Below are positions 34,818 to 43,713 of a stretch of 64,000 nucleotides of DNA, one piece after another. Source of the DNA: Streptomyces avidinii (lineage in GTDB: Bacteria > Actinomycetota > Actinomycetes > Streptomycetales > Streptomycetaceae); assembly GCF_014650695.1 (NCBI RefSeq), contig NZ_BMVL01000011.1, positions 62,001-126,000 of the forward strand, written 5' to 3'. The position numbers were made by a program, and so were the translations under genes. Positions within the stretch are counted from its first letter, which is position 1. The number at the start of each line of letters is the position of its first letter. Below the pieces are notes generated by a model that did not search any database, was not told the origin of the DNA, and saw only the letters and a list, made by a program, of their open reading frames with translations.

Positions 34818-35248
34818 AGCGGGAGGGGCCGCTCGAAGAAGGTGTCAAGGACGACGGTGGCGTGCGTACCGCTGACGCCGTTGATGGCGTAGAGGCGGCG
34901 CAGGACGTCCTGCAGCTGCTCGGTCGACGCCGTGCGCACCTTGACCAGCACGGACGCACTGCCCGCGATGATGTGCGCCTCCTGGATCTCGGGGATCGCC
35001 GCGAAGTCGGCGCCGGACTCGCCCATCCACGCGTTGGAGTCGACCATCACGTAGGCCAGCACTCCGCTGCCGACGGCGGCCGGGTCGACGTCGACGGTGG
35101 TCCGCCGGATCACCCCGCGCTCGCGCAGTTTGCGCACACGCTCGTGGGTCGCCCCCGCCGAGAGTCCGACGGCCGTGCCCAAGGCGGCGTACGACTGGCC
35201 GGCGTCCTGCTGCAGGCGCAGGACGAGCGCACGGTCGATGTCGTCCAC
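34814..35248 (-). CDS. Lrp/AsnC-family regulator
   Basis: A 144-residue regulator from a GTG with GAGAGGA upstream. The helix-turn-helix is DDIDRALVLRLQQDAGQSYA, LGTAVGLSAGATHERVRKLRE (residues 1-50), followed by the RAM ligand domain (VLAYVMVDSNAWM, AHIIAGSASVLVKVRTAS, THATVVLDTFFERPLPL). Lrp proteins sense amino acids and form octamers. It is divergent from the SMP-30 gene across 107 bp and probably acts on that shared control region. Confidence 0.93.
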   Translation of the reverse strand: MDDIDRALVLRLQQDAGQSYAALGTAVGLSAGATHERVRKLRERGVIRRTTVDVDPAAVGSGVLAYVMVDSNAWMGESGADFAAIPEIQEAHIIAGSASVLVKVRTASTEQLQDVLRRLYAINGVSGTHATVVLDTFFERPLPL

Positions 35249-35355
35249 GCAATCTTCCTCTCGTGGGCCTGTCGACCCTTGCGAAGACGGTACCTGATCC
35301 TGCAATCTCACCATCAGACCGAAGATAATTCGGTAGAACTCTTCCAGGGGGAATC

Positions 35356-36270
35356 ATGTCTGCCATAGCCGACCTCACCTTGTACGAGATTCTGGACGAG
35401 CGCTTCCGGACCGGCCGCTGCGCCAATGGCGACGCCCGGCTGGAGCGGCTCCACGACGACTGCCGCTGGGCGGAGGGCCCGCTCTACCTGCCCGCCTGGC
35501 GGCAACTGGTGTGGAGCGACATCCCCAATGACCGGATGCTGCGCTGGGACGAGGCGACCGGCGCCGTCTCCGTCTTCCGCTCACCGGCCGGCCACCCCAA
35601 CGGCAACACCTTGGACCGCGAAGGCCGCCTGATCACCTGTGAGCAGGGCAACCGGCGCGTCACCCGCACCGAACCGGACGGCAGCCTCACCGTCATCGCC
35701 GACCGCTTCGACGGCAAGCGCCTCAACAGCCCGAACGACGCGGTGGTCCGCTCTGACGGCTCCGTCTGGTTCTCCGACCCGGACTTCGGCATCACCAGCG
35801 ACTACGAGGGCCACCGCGCACCCGGCGAGATCGGCGCATGCAACCTCTACCGCGCCGACCCCTCCACCGGCGAGGTCCGAATGGTCGCCGACGGCTTCCT
35901 CGGCCCCAACGGCCTCGTCTTCTCTCCCGACGAGAGCGAGCTGTACGCGGCGGACACCCGGGCCGGCCACATCCGCGCCTTCAAGGTCGCCGACGACGGC
36001 GCCCTCACCCACGACCGGGTCTTCACCACCTGCCCCCGGGTCGACAACATCCGCTTCGACGACGAGGGCCGGCTGTGGGCGGCCGCGATGGAGGACGGTG
36101 TCCGGTGCTACGCCACCGACGGCGCCTTGATCGGCCGCCTCCGCGTCCCCGAACCGGTCTCGAACATCGCCTTCGGCGGCGCCAAGAACAACCGCCTCTT
36201 CATCACCGCCACCACCTCGCTCTACTCCCTGGTGATGTCGGTGACCGGCCTCCCCCGCGTCCTGCGGTAG
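35356..36270 (+). CDS. SMP-30/gluconolactonase-family protein
   Basis: A 304-residue six-blade beta-propeller. Metal-binding and signature segments: CRWAEGPLYLP (Glu ligand, about residue 39), PNGNTLDREGRLITCEQG, RLNSPNDAVVRSDGSVWFSD (Asn ligand, about residue 127) and FLGPNGLVFSPDESELY (about residue 187). The family cleaves lactones such as gluconolactone with Ca or Zn. GGGGG lies upstream of the ATG. The Lrp gene opposite may regulate it. Substrate not predictable. Confidence 0.9.
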   Translation: MSAIADLTLYEILDERFRTGRCANGDARLERLHDDCRWAEGPLYLPAWRQLVWSDIPNDRMLRWDEATGAVSVFRSPAGHPNGNTLDREGRLITCEQGNRRVTRTEPDGSLTVIADRFDGKRLNSPNDAVVRSDGSVWFSDPDFGITSDYEGHRAPGEIGACNLYRADPSTGEVRMVADGFLGPNGLVFSPDESELYAADTRAGHIRAFKVADDGALTHDRVFTTCPRVDNIRFDDEGRLWAAAMEDGVRCYATDGALIGRLRVPEPVSNIAFGGAKNNRLFITATTSLYSLVMSVTGLPRVLR

Positions 36271-36288
36271 CCGGGCCGACCCGCCCGA

Positions 36289-36654
36289 CTACCGGGCGAC
36301 GAACTGCGTCAGGATCGCCTGCACCTCGTAGATGTCGACACCCTTGGTGAAGGTCTTCTCGATCGGCGTCGAGCTGCCGGATATCCAGATCTTGAGCTCG
36401 GCATCGAGATCGAAGTGCCCGGCGGTCTCGACGGAGAAGTGCGTGATGCTCCGGTACGGGATGGAGTGGTACTCCACTTTCTTCCCCGTGAGCCCCTGCT
36501 TGTCGACGAGCACCAGCCGCCGGTCCGTGAACAGGATCGTGTCCCGGATCAGCAGGTAGGCGGCATGCACCTGCTCCCCCTGCCCCAGCAGTCGCGCGTA
36601 GTCCCGCTGCGCCGACACGGGGTCGACGGTGTGCGCGTTCCCGAACAGTCCCAT
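36289..36654 (-). CDS. Bacterial PH-domain-like protein
   Basis: A 121-residue single-domain protein: LLGQGEQVHAAYLLIRDTILFTDRRL, VEYHSIPYRSITHFSVETA and a C-terminal helix GVDIYEVQAILTQFVA. This matches the bacterial pleckstrin-homology group bPH_1/YvbH-type. It is soluble with no signal or membrane helix. The ATG at 36654 is preferred over 36738, where the extension has no similarity. Role unknown. Confidence 0.85.
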   Translation of the reverse strand: MGLFGNAHTVDPVSAQRDYARLLGQGEQVHAAYLLIRDTILFTDRRLVLVDKQGLTGKKVEYHSIPYRSITHFSVETAGHFDLDAELKIWISGSSTPIEKTFTKGVDIYEVQAILTQFVAR

Positions 36655-36808
36655 GAGTGCCCCCGTTTTCCGACTTCGAACGATCTTCGGAAACCGTACC
36701 GAGGCCGGCCCGTGGTCGGCGTCCCCCGCCAGAGCCATCCCACCCCTGACATCCTCCGGGGGACCCCGTCCCCATCAAGGAGGAGACGGGAAGCGTCGGG
36801 GCATACGA

Positions 36809-36840
36809 CAGAGGCCCCGGACTTCCGTCCGGGGCCTCTG
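36809..36840 (-). terminator. tRNA-Arg terminator
   Basis: CAGAGGCCCCGGA pairs perfectly with TCCGGGGCCTCTG around CTTCCG, nine bases past the tRNA 3' end. Confidence 0.85.
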
Positions 36841-36848
36841 TCCTGCTG

Positions 36849-36921
36849 TGCACTCGGCAGGATTCGAACCTGCAACCTTCTGATCCGTAGTCAGATGCTC
36901 TATCCGTTAAGCTACGAGTGC
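36849..36921 (-). tRNA. tRNA-Arg(ACG)
   Basis: A 73-nt cloverleaf with arms GCACTCG/CGAGTGC, anticodon stem TCTGA/TCAGA, loop CTACGGA (anticodon ACG), T-loop TTCGAATC and no encoded CCA. A34 is the substrate of TadA, encoded at 18628. Confidence 0.96.
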
Positions 36922-37098
36922 TTGGGCTTCTCGGGGTTTTGCGCCCCGTTGGCCTTGCGAGAACAACAATACATGGACCTCGCCGGGACGCGAAATCCAT
37001 TAGCCAAACCGCTACTGACCTGCGGAAACGCGCTGGAAGAAGATCATCCGGATGGGCTCGCGCAGAGGCTGCGGCCGACCGAATTGCCCCGGAACGCA

Positions 37099-37132
37099 TC
37101 GAAGCCCCGGTCCGTCAGGACCGGGGCTTCGA
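37099..37132 (-). terminator. tRNA-Ser(GCT) terminator
   Basis: TCGAAGCCCCGGTCC pairs with GGACCGGGGCTTCGA around GTCA (15-bp stem), 8 bases past the tRNA. Confidence 0.85.
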
Positions 37133-37139
37133 TGAGGTG

Positions 37140-37230
37140 CGGAGGCGGAGGGATTTGAACCCTCGATGGGTGGTAAGACCCAAACCGCATTAGCAGTGCG
37201 GCGCCATAGACCGGACTAGGCGACGCCTCC
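37140..37230 (-). tRNA. tRNA-Ser(GCT)
   Basis: A 91-nt cloverleaf with arms GGAGGCG/CGCCTCC, anticodon loop CTGCTAA (anticodon GCT), a long variable arm around GGGTCTTACCACCC and T-loop TTCAAATC; CCA not encoded. Confidence 0.96.
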
Positions 37231-37417
37231 AGCACACCCTCGCGTACGAAGGTGCGTGCAGATGATGACACAGGCGCAGGGCCCCTCACCAATCCGCTCC
37301 CACGGTACTAGGCGGGACGGGCGGAGGGCAAAGCCTTAAAGCGGCCGTGGCACGCAACGTCGGCAGGACCCTCGTCGTTGGGCAGGCGTACGACGTACGG
37401 ACGACCTGGAGTGCCCC

Positions 37418-37843
37418 ATGCTGCGTCTCGCCGCCTTCGCCGTCACCTCCGCCCTGGCCGCCGCGGCGGCGGGGCCGCTGCCCCCGCTGCCACTGGGCCG
37501 GCTGCTGGCGACACCCGACCGCCTCACCATCGCCATGACCGACACCGGGAACCGTCACTTGGACCGGGAGTACCGGCTCGAATGCGACCCCGTCGGCGGC
37601 GATCACCCCCAGGCGGAGGGGGCCTGCGCCCGGCTGGACCAGTTCGCCAGGGAGGGGAAGGACCCGTTCGCCCCCGCGTCCCAGCGGCAGATCTGCTCCA
37701 TGCAGTACGGGGGCCCCGCCACCGCCCGGATCACCGGAACCTGGCACGGCCACAGGGTGGACTCCACGTTTCGGCGGACCAACGGATGCGAAATCAGCCG
37801 CTGGGACAAGTTGGAACCTCTGCTTCCGAGTGGGCGTTCCTGA
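37418..37843 (+). CDS. Secreted subtilisin-inhibitor (SSI)-like protein
   Basis: A 141-residue precursor with a signal sequence LRLAAFAVTSALAAAAAG. The mature part has the four SSI cysteines: LECDPVGGDHPQAEGACARL and ICSMQYGGPA, then NGCEISRWD. The reactive loop C-S-M-Q-Y matches the SSI loop C-P-M-V-Y, so Met would be P1 and point to subtilisin-like or chymotrypsin-like targets, with Gln in place of Val at P1'. Usual SSI length is about 110 mature residues, as here. Acts outside the cell on secreted proteases; several are encoded nearby (50960, 54788), although trypsin-like. Confidence 0.88.
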   Translation: MLRLAAFAVTSALAAAAAGPLPPLPLGRLLATPDRLTIAMTDTGNRHLDREYRLECDPVGGDHPQAEGACARLDQFAREGKDPFAPASQRQICSMQYGGPATARITGTWHGHRVDSTFRRTNGCEISRWDKLEPLLPSGRS

Positions 37844-37962
37844 CCTGGGAGGATGCACGGGATGGGCGGTATCCGCCGCACATCGGCCACCCCATCACGG
37901 GCCCGTGGCCTTAGACTCCTCCCGTGACTTGCCGGTAGTTGTGGTCAGGGAGGAAGCTCGTC

Positions 37963-40900
37963 GTGAGCAGCAGGCCATCCCGAGGCGCTGCTCGCCTCGC
38001 AGCAATACTCGACGCTCTTCCGGACGCGCTGTTGCTCGTCAACGCCAACGGCACGGTCGTCAACGCCAATTCGATCGCTCTCGAGGTCATGGAGAGCCCG
38101 GGCACCGGGCTCGTCGGCCGCGGCGTGCTCGACCTCCTGCCGGAGTTCGACTCCAAGCTGATCCCCGGCTCCATGCGCCGGCCCGGTGAGGACGAGGGCG
38201 GCCGCGCCAAGCCCAAACGGATGATCGCGCGCCGCACCGACGGCTCCGAGTTCCCCGTCGAGGTCACCAGCGCCCATCTCGACGGCCGCGATGCCTACCG
38301 CGAGCCGCAACCCTCGTACACCGGTGACGAGCTGCTGATGCTCGTGGTGCGGGACCTCTCGCAGACCGTGGACACCGAGGCCGAGCTGGCCCGCTCGCAG
38401 CGGCAGACCGAAATGATCCTGCGCGCCGCCGCCGAGGGCGTCGTGGGCACCGACACCGACGGACGGGTGGTGCTGGTCAACCCGGCCGCCGCCCAGATCC
38501 TCGGCTACCGCGCCACCGACCTCGGCAATCGCGAACTGCACGGCCTCGTCCAGCACTCCCGCGCCGACGGCTCCCCCTTCCCCTTCGAGGAGTCCCCGCT
38601 CGCCGACACGCTGCGCAGCGGACGCAAGCACCGCGTCCGCGGGCAGGTGCTGTGGAACAAGGCCGGGCAGCCGGTCGCCGTCGACCTGACCACCTCGCCC
38701 GTGCGGGACGGGGAGCAGCTCGTCGGCGCCGTCATGACCTTCACCGACCGGCGCCCCTACGACGCCCTCGCCGCCCGGCACGCGCAGCTGATGGCCGTCC
38801 TCGGCGACTCCCTGCGCGGGCCGCTGGACGAGCTGCGCGGTGAGCTGGCGACTCTGGCCGCCGACGACGCCGGACAGCTGTGGCCGGAGGCCAACCAGCT
38901 TCTGCACCACCTGGCCGCCGGGTACTCGCGGATGACCACCCTGGTGGACAACGTCCTCGGCTACCAGCGCCTGGACTCCGGCCGTGACCGGCTCTCGAAG
39001 AAGAAGGTCCTGATCAACACCGTCGTCGCGGCGGGCGTCGACGGTGCCGTCGAGCTGATCGGCCCGGGGCGCGCACAGTTCGCCGTCCACGCGCCGACCA
39101 TCGAGGCCGAGGTGGACGCGGACCGGATCGCGACCGCGCTCGCCCACCTGGTCGCGGACGTCGCCGGGGTGGACGCCACCGGCAAGACCCGCCAGGGCAG
39201 CGGCTACAGCGACTCGACGATCGTGGTGGCCGCCGCTCAGCGCGGCGATGTCGTACGGATCGAGGTGCGCGGGCCGTACGAGGGCGGGAACCCGGTGCAC
39301 GAACCCATCGTGCGGGGGATCGTCGCCGCGCACGGCGGCGTGCTGCAGACGGTGGAGGTTCCGGGCGCGCCCGGCGGGGCGTACGTGCTGGAGCTCCCGC
39401 TCGGCTCGGGCGCCGGAACGGTGACCCTGCCGGAGCCGGCAGAGAAGCCTCCGACGGGTCCGACCACGGACGGCGCGGGCACCGCCGGGGGCGCCGCTCC
39501 CGGCAAGGTCTCCGGTGGCCGGCGCGGTCGGCGCGGTGTGGACGCCTTCCTGGACGACGAGACCCCCGGCCCCGAGGCCGCGCAGGTGGCACAGGGTGGT
39601 GGCGCGCTGGCGCTGCCTTCCGGGCGGCGGCGGGCGGGCGAGGCCGGCGAGGCACCCGAGTCGGGACCCGAGCTCGCGCAGTCCCCGGTGAACCCCGCGG
39701 GACTCGGCACCGGACGCCGGCGCGGCCGGGCCGGTGACGGCAGTGGCGGCGCCGACGGCCCGGGCGGCCCCGGCCGGCCCGTGCCCCCGCAGGGCACGGC
39801 CATGCCCGCGCTCCCGCCCGTACCCGCGGTGCCGCCGGTCCCGGTGACCGAGCATCCCGCCGGGCGCCGCCGCGCGCTCGGTGCGGCCGGTCCGGCGCAG
39901 CCCGGCGGTCCGGTCCCCGCGACCGGGCTCGGGCCGACGCCCGCTCCCGCGCGGCCCATCGCCCCCGAGGGCGGCTTCGCACTGCCCGCCGGCCCGACCC
40001 CGGCCCCCGCTCCGGCTCCCGTAGGCGCCGATGCGGACACCGACGCCCCGGCCGGGCGGCGTGGCCGCCGCGTGCTGGGCGCCCCCGCCGGGGAGCCCGA
40101 CGCTCCCGCCGCGCAGCCCACCGAGTCCGCCGAGTCCGCCGAGAGCCCCACCGGGCGGCGCCGCGCGCTGGCCGGCGCCCCGGCCTGGCCCGTACCGGCG
40201 GCCCGTACGGCGCCCGAGGACGACGAGGCCTCCGGCCCGGTTGCGGTCCCGGGTGCGCGCCGGCCGCAGGACCCGCCCGCGGAGGGCCAGGCCGCGCAGC
40301 CGATCAGCGTGCGCGCCCTCGGCACCCTCGGCCAGGGCATTTCCGTGGACCCGGGCGGCTCCGGCGCTGCCTCCGCGGCCGGTGCGGCTTCCGGGTCCGG
40401 GCGCCGTCGCCGACTCGCCGAGCCCGCCCCGCAGGGCCGGGCCTTCGCGATAGGAGCGCCCGAGGCGGGCGCCGACGAGGGTCCCGAGCCGCTGGACGGT
40501 CCGGGCGGCGCCGTCGAGGTGGTCAACCGGCCCGCGCCGCGGCCCGTGGACGACGAGCTGCCGCCGGAGCCGCTGGACAACCCGCGCCGACTCCTGGTGT
40601 GGCCCGCGCCCGATGTGCAGACGCAGCAGGCGCTCAGCGACCGCGGCTACCGGCCGGTGATCGTGCATTCCCGCGAAGAGGTGGACGCGCAGATCGCCGC
40701 GTTCCCCGCCGCGCTGTTCGTCGACCCGCTGACCGGTCCGATCACCCGGACCGCCCTGCAGTCCCTGCGCCAGGCCGCGGTGGCCGCGGAGGTCCCCGTA
40801 CTGGTCACGGCCGGGCTGGGGCACGCCACGCGCGAGGCGGCGTACGGCGCCGATCCGGCCGTACTGCTGAAGGCGCTCGCGCCGCGCGACAGCGAGCAGC

Positions 40901-41283
40901 ACCCCTCCCGGGTGCTGCTGATCGAGGAGCACGAGGAGATCGCGACCGCGCTGACCGCCGCCCTGGAACGGCGCGGCATGCAGGTCGCCCGGGCTGGTGC
41001 CGACACCGACGCCGTGGAACTGGCGACGCGGATGCGGCCCAACCTGGTGGTCATGGACCTGATGCAGGTACGCCGTCGGCGGGCCGGGATCGTGGACTGG
41101 CTGCGCGCCAACGGGCAGCTGAACCGAACGCCCCTGGTGGTCTACACGACGACCGGCATCGACCCGGCCGAACTGCCGCGGCTCGCCTCCGGCGAGAGCG
41201 TCCTGTTCCTCGCGGAGCGGGCCACGACGGCGGACGTCCAGGGCCGCATCGTGGACCTGCTGGCCAAGATCGGCACGAACTAG
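37963..41283 (+). CDS. PAS-PAS kinase-like protein with Gly-Arg-Arg linker and tandem receiver-like domains
   Basis: A 1,106-residue protein from the GTG at 37963 (AGGGAGGAAG upstream). Order: PAS (about residues 10-100, ILDALPDALLLVNANG), a second PAS (about 135-255, ILRAAAEGVVGTDTDG), and a kinase-like module (about 265-484). Where a kinase has SHELRTPL this one has GDSLRGPLDELR, without His, and the ATP region lacks clear N and G boxes. A 390-residue Pro/Ala/Gly linker follows with at least seven GRR(R/G) repeats. The C-terminus (about 876-1106) has two receiver-like folds; the second keeps VLLIEEHEEIATAL and VVMDLMQVRRRRAG. Probably a scaffold or pseudo-kinase. Conserved-looking but of unknown function. 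Confidence 0.85.
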   Translation: MSSRPSRGAARLAAILDALPDALLLVNANGTVVNANSIALEVMESPGTGLVGRGVLDLLPEFDSKLIPGSMRRPGEDEGGRAKPKRMIARRTDGSEFPVEVTSAHLDGRDAYREPQPSYTGDELLMLVVRDLSQTVDTEAELARSQRQTEMILRAAAEGVVGTDTDGRVVLVNPAAAQILGYRATDLGNRELHGLVQHSRADGSPFPFEESPLADTLRSGRKHRVRGQVLWNKAGQPVAVDLTTSPVRDGEQLVGAVMTFTDRRPYDALAARHAQLMAVLGDSLRGPLDELRGELATLAADDAGQLWPEANQLLHHLAAGYSRMTTLVDNVLGYQRLDSGRDRLSKKKVLINTVVAAGVDGAVELIGPGRAQFAVHAPTIEAEVDADRIATALAHLVADVAGVDATGKTRQGSGYSDSTIVVAAAQRGDVVRIEVRGPYEGGNPVHEPIVRGIVAAHGGVLQTVEVPGAPGGAYVLELPLGSGAGTVTLPEPAEKPPTGPTTDGAGTAGGAAPGKVSGGRRGRRGVDAFLDDETPGPEAAQVAQGGGALALPSGRRRAGEAGEAPESGPELAQSPVNPAGLGTGRRRGRAGDGSGGADGPGGPGRPVPPQGTAMPALPPVPAVPPVPVTEHPAGRRRALGAAGPAQPGGPVPATGLGPTPAPARPIAPEGGFALPAGPTPAPAPAPVGADADTDAPAGRRGRRVLGAPAGEPDAPAAQPTESAESAESPTGRRRALAGAPAWPVPAARTAPEDDEASGPVAVPGARRPQDPPAEGQAAQPISVRALGTLGQGISVDPGGSGAASAAGAASGSGRRRRLAEPAPQGRAFAIGAPEAGADEGPEPLDGPGGAVEVVNRPAPRPVDDELPPEPLDNPRRLLVWPAPDVQTQQALSDRGYRPVIVHSREEVDAQIAAFPAALFVDPLTGPITRTALQSLRQAAVAAEVPVLVTAGLGHATREAAYGADPAVLLKALAPRDSEQHPSRVLLIEEHEEIATALTAALERRGMQVARAGADTDAVELATRMRPNLVVMDLMQVRRRRAGIVDWLRANGQLNRTPLVVYTTTGIDPAELPRLASGESVLFLAERATTADVQGRIVDLLAKIGTN

Positions 41284-41296
41284 TAATCCTGGGCCG

Positions 41297-41872
41297 ATGG
41301 CCATCACCCACACGAGCGAGCACACCGTCCCCGCCGACAACGGGGAGGTGAACCTGCTCATCGCGCGGCAGGTGGAGCCCGGGCACGAGGAGACCTTCGA
41401 GGCCTGGGCGCACGGGATCCTGGAGACGGCCGCGGGCTTCCCGGACCATCTCGGGTACGGGCTCTTCCGCCCGGCGGTGGAGGGCGGGCCGTGGTTCCTG
41501 GTCCACCGCTTCCGCAATCAGGCCGCGTTTCAGCGCTGGCAGGACTCCCCGGAGCGGGCGCAGTGGTTCTCCAACTGCCTCGGCCACCACCACACCGAGA
41601 TAGCCCGCCGGGAACTGCAGGGCATGGAGACCTGGTTCGCCAAGCCTGGTACGACCCGGCCCGCGCCGCCGCGGTGGAAGATGGCGATCAGCTCGGGGCT
41701 GGCCATCTTCCCGATCTCGCTGATCGGCAACGCGGTGCTCGGGCCGTACCTGGTGGATCTGCACTTCGTGCTGCGGACGGCAGCCTTCGCCGTCGTGTTC
41801 AGCACCCTGATGACCTACCTGGCCATGCCCGCGGTCAGCAGGCTGCTGCGACCGTGGCTCACCCGGGGCTAG
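41297..41872 (+). CDS. Monooxygenase-fold protein with C-terminal membrane helices
   Basis: A 191-residue protein. Residues about 15-115 are an ABM domain (VNLLIARQVEPGHEETFEAW, DHLGYGLFRPAVEGGPWFLV, FRNQAAFQRWQDSPER). Residues about 130-185 form two membrane helices (AISSGLAIFPISLIGNAVLG, LRTAAFAVVFSTLMTYLAM). This ABM-plus-two-helix form recurs in bacteria without a known role. It begins 13 bp after the PAS protein gene and is probably co-transcribed with it. Confidence 0.83.
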   Translation: MAITHTSEHTVPADNGEVNLLIARQVEPGHEETFEAWAHGILETAAGFPDHLGYGLFRPAVEGGPWFLVHRFRNQAAFQRWQDSPERAQWFSNCLGHHHTEIARRELQGMETWFAKPGTTRPAPPRWKMAISSGLAIFPISLIGNAVLGPYLVDLHFVLRTAAFAVVFSTLMTYLAMPAVSRLLRPWLTRG

Positions 41873-41902
41873 GTCGGCAGAGACGACCTGGCCCCGTGGT
41901 CG

Positions 41903-43552
41903 TCAGTCGAGCTTGGTGACGTCCAGTGCGCCGTCCGCGTACTGCTTGCGGATGACCTTCTTGTCGAACTTGCCGACGCTGGTCTTCGGCACCGCCTCGA
42001 TGAACGTCCAGCGCTCCGGAAGCTGCCACTTGGCGACGGTCCGGGCGAGGAAGTCACGCAGGCCCGTGTAGTTCACGGTCGCGCCCTCCTTGAGGACGAC
42101 CGTGGCCAGCGGACGCTCACCCCACTTGTCGTCGGGGACGGCGACGACCGCGGCCTCGGCGACCTCGGGGTGCGCCATCAGCGCGTTCTCCAGGTCCACG
42201 CTGGAGATCCACTCACCGCCGGACTTGATGACGTCCTTGGCCCGGTCGGTGAGAGTGAGGAAGCCGTCGGCGCTGATGACGCCGACGTCCCCGGTCTTGA
42301 GCCAGCCGTCGGCGCTGAACTTGTCCTCGGGCCGGAAGGGTTCGCCGGCCGCGCCGCCGTAGTAGGAGCTCGCGATCCAGTTGCCGCGCACCTCCAGCTC
42401 GCCCGCCGACTCCCCGTCCCAGGGCAGGAGGTCGCCGTTCGGGCCGACCAGCCGGGCCTCGACGCCTGCCGGGAAGCGGCCCTGGGTGATCCGGTAGGGC
42501 CACTCCTCCTCGGCGCTCAGGCCGGCCGGCGGGTGCGCCATCGTGCCGAGCGGGGAGGTCTCGGTCATGCCCCAGGCGTGGCAGACACGGACTCCGAGCT
42601 TGTCGTACGCCTCCATCAGGGCGGGCGGACAGGCCGAGCCGCCGATGGTGACCTGCTTCATCGAGGTCAGGTCGCGCGGGTTGGCGGTGACCTCGGCCAG
42701 CAGTCCCTGCCAGATGGTGGGGACGGCCGCGGCGTGCGTGGGCTTCTCCCGCTCGATCATCTCGGCGAGCGGGGCGGGCTGCAGGAAGCGGTCCGGCATC
42801 AGCATGTTGATGCCGGTCATGAAGGTGGCGTGCGGCAGTCCCCAGGCGTTCACATGGAACTGCGGGACCACGACGAGGGTGGTGTCCCGGTCCGTCAGAC
42901 CCATCGACTCGGCCATGTTGACCTGCATGGAGTGCAGGTAGACCGAGCGGTGGGAGAAGACGACTCCCTTGGGGTCCCCGGTGGTGCCGGAGGTGTAGCA
43001 CATCGCGGCCGCCTGGCGTTCGTCCAGCTCGGGCCAGTCGAAGCTGTCGGAGCTGCCCGCGAGGAGCTCCTCGTACTCGTGCACCTGCACGTTCAGGCCG
43101 TCGAGCGCGGAGCGGTCGCCGATGCCGCTGACCACCACGTGCTCGACGGTCGGCAGGTGCGGCAGCAGCGGCGCGAGCAGCGGCAGCAGGGTGCCGTTGA
43201 CCAGCACCACCCGGTCGGCGGCGTGGTTGACGATGAAGACCAGCTGCTCAGGAGGGAGCCGCAGGTTGAGGGTGTGCAGGACCGCGCCCATGGAGGGGAT
43301 CGCGAAGTACGCCTCGACATGCTCGGCGTTGTTCCACATCAAAGTCGCCACAGCCTCGGACTGCTGCACTCCGAGCTGCTCGCGCAGGGCGCCTGCGAGA
43401 CGGGTGGCGCGGTTGCCGATCTCGGCGAAGCTGCGGCGGTGCGGCTCAGCCTCCCCGGTCCAGGTCGTGACCTGGGACTTCCCGTGGATCGTCATCCCGT
43501 GTCGGAGTATGCGGGTGACGAGGAGCGGTACGTCCTGCATGGTGCTGAGCAA
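41903..43552 (-). CDS. Long-chain acyl-CoA synthetase
   Basis: A 549-residue ANL-superfamily ligase that activates a fatty or other carboxylic acid to acyl-CoA through an acyl-AMP. Motifs: MCYTSGTTGDPKGVVFSH (about residues 182-199, AMP/phosphate loop), HAWGMTETSPLGT (A5, about residue 327), DGWLKTGDVGVISADGFL (A7), DRAKDVIKSGGEWIS (A8 hinge) and PKTSVGKFDKKVIRKQY (A10 catalytic Lys). The TTG at 43552 lies 4 bases after GGGAGGA and yields the N-terminus seen in relatives. Two parS sites lie upstream. The chain length is unknown, but the nearby igr-like operon suggests that it could feed that pathway. Confidence 0.92.
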   Translation of the reverse strand: MLSTMQDVPLLVTRILRHGMTIHGKSQVTTWTGEAEPHRRSFAEIGNRATRLAGALREQLGVQQSEAVATLMWNNAEHVEAYFAIPSMGAVLHTLNLRLPPEQLVFIVNHAADRVVLVNGTLLPLLAPLLPHLPTVEHVVVSGIGDRSALDGLNVQVHEYEELLAGSSDSFDWPELDERQAAAMCYTSGTTGDPKGVVFSHRSVYLHSMQVNMAESMGLTDRDTTLVVVPQFHVNAWGLPHATFMTGINMLMPDRFLQPAPLAEMIEREKPTHAAAVPTIWQGLLAEVTANPRDLTSMKQVTIGGSACPPALMEAYDKLGVRVCHAWGMTETSPLGTMAHPPAGLSAEEEWPYRITQGRFPAGVEARLVGPNGDLLPWDGESAGELEVRGNWIASSYYGGAAGEPFRPEDKFSADGWLKTGDVGVISADGFLTLTDRAKDVIKSGGEWISSVDLENALMAHPEVAEAAVVAVPDDKWGERPLATVVLKEGATVNYTGLRDFLARTVAKWQLPERWTFIEAVPKTSVGKFDKKVIRKQYADGALDVTKLD

Positions 43553-43658
43553 AGCGTCCTCCCGGTGAGCGCTGCGGCGCTGCGGCGGCTACGGATGCTG
43601 CCGATTCTGCGCACGTACCGGTCGGCATGTCACTACCCGGGAGTAGAAAGCAGGGCGT

Positions 43659-43672
43659 GTTTCACGTGAAAC
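43659..43672. other. parS site (ParB binding)
   Basis: An exact GTTTCACGTGAAAC in the intergenic region upstream of the acyl-CoA synthetase gene. Confidence 0.92.
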
Positions 43673-43690
43673 ATCCGCTGCCGTCCTCAC

Positions 43691-43704
43691 GTTTCACGTG
43701 AAAC
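43691..43704. other. parS site (ParB binding), second of a pair
   Basis: An exact GTTTCACGTGAAAC 32 bp from its neighbour (start to start), about three helical turns, and nine bases from the ECF sigma gene stop. Confidence 0.92.
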
Positions 43705-43713
43705 AGCTCCGGC

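Noticed and set aside
42170..43669. 499-codon plus-strand frame
   Set aside because: Shadow of the acyl-CoA synthetase gene, which has complete catalytic motifs on the other strand.
43659..43704. Operator pair for the acyl-CoA synthetase or ECF sigma gene
   Set aside because: Both are exact ParB sites, and the same 14-mer occurs inside two unrelated genes, so chromosome segregation is the better explanation.
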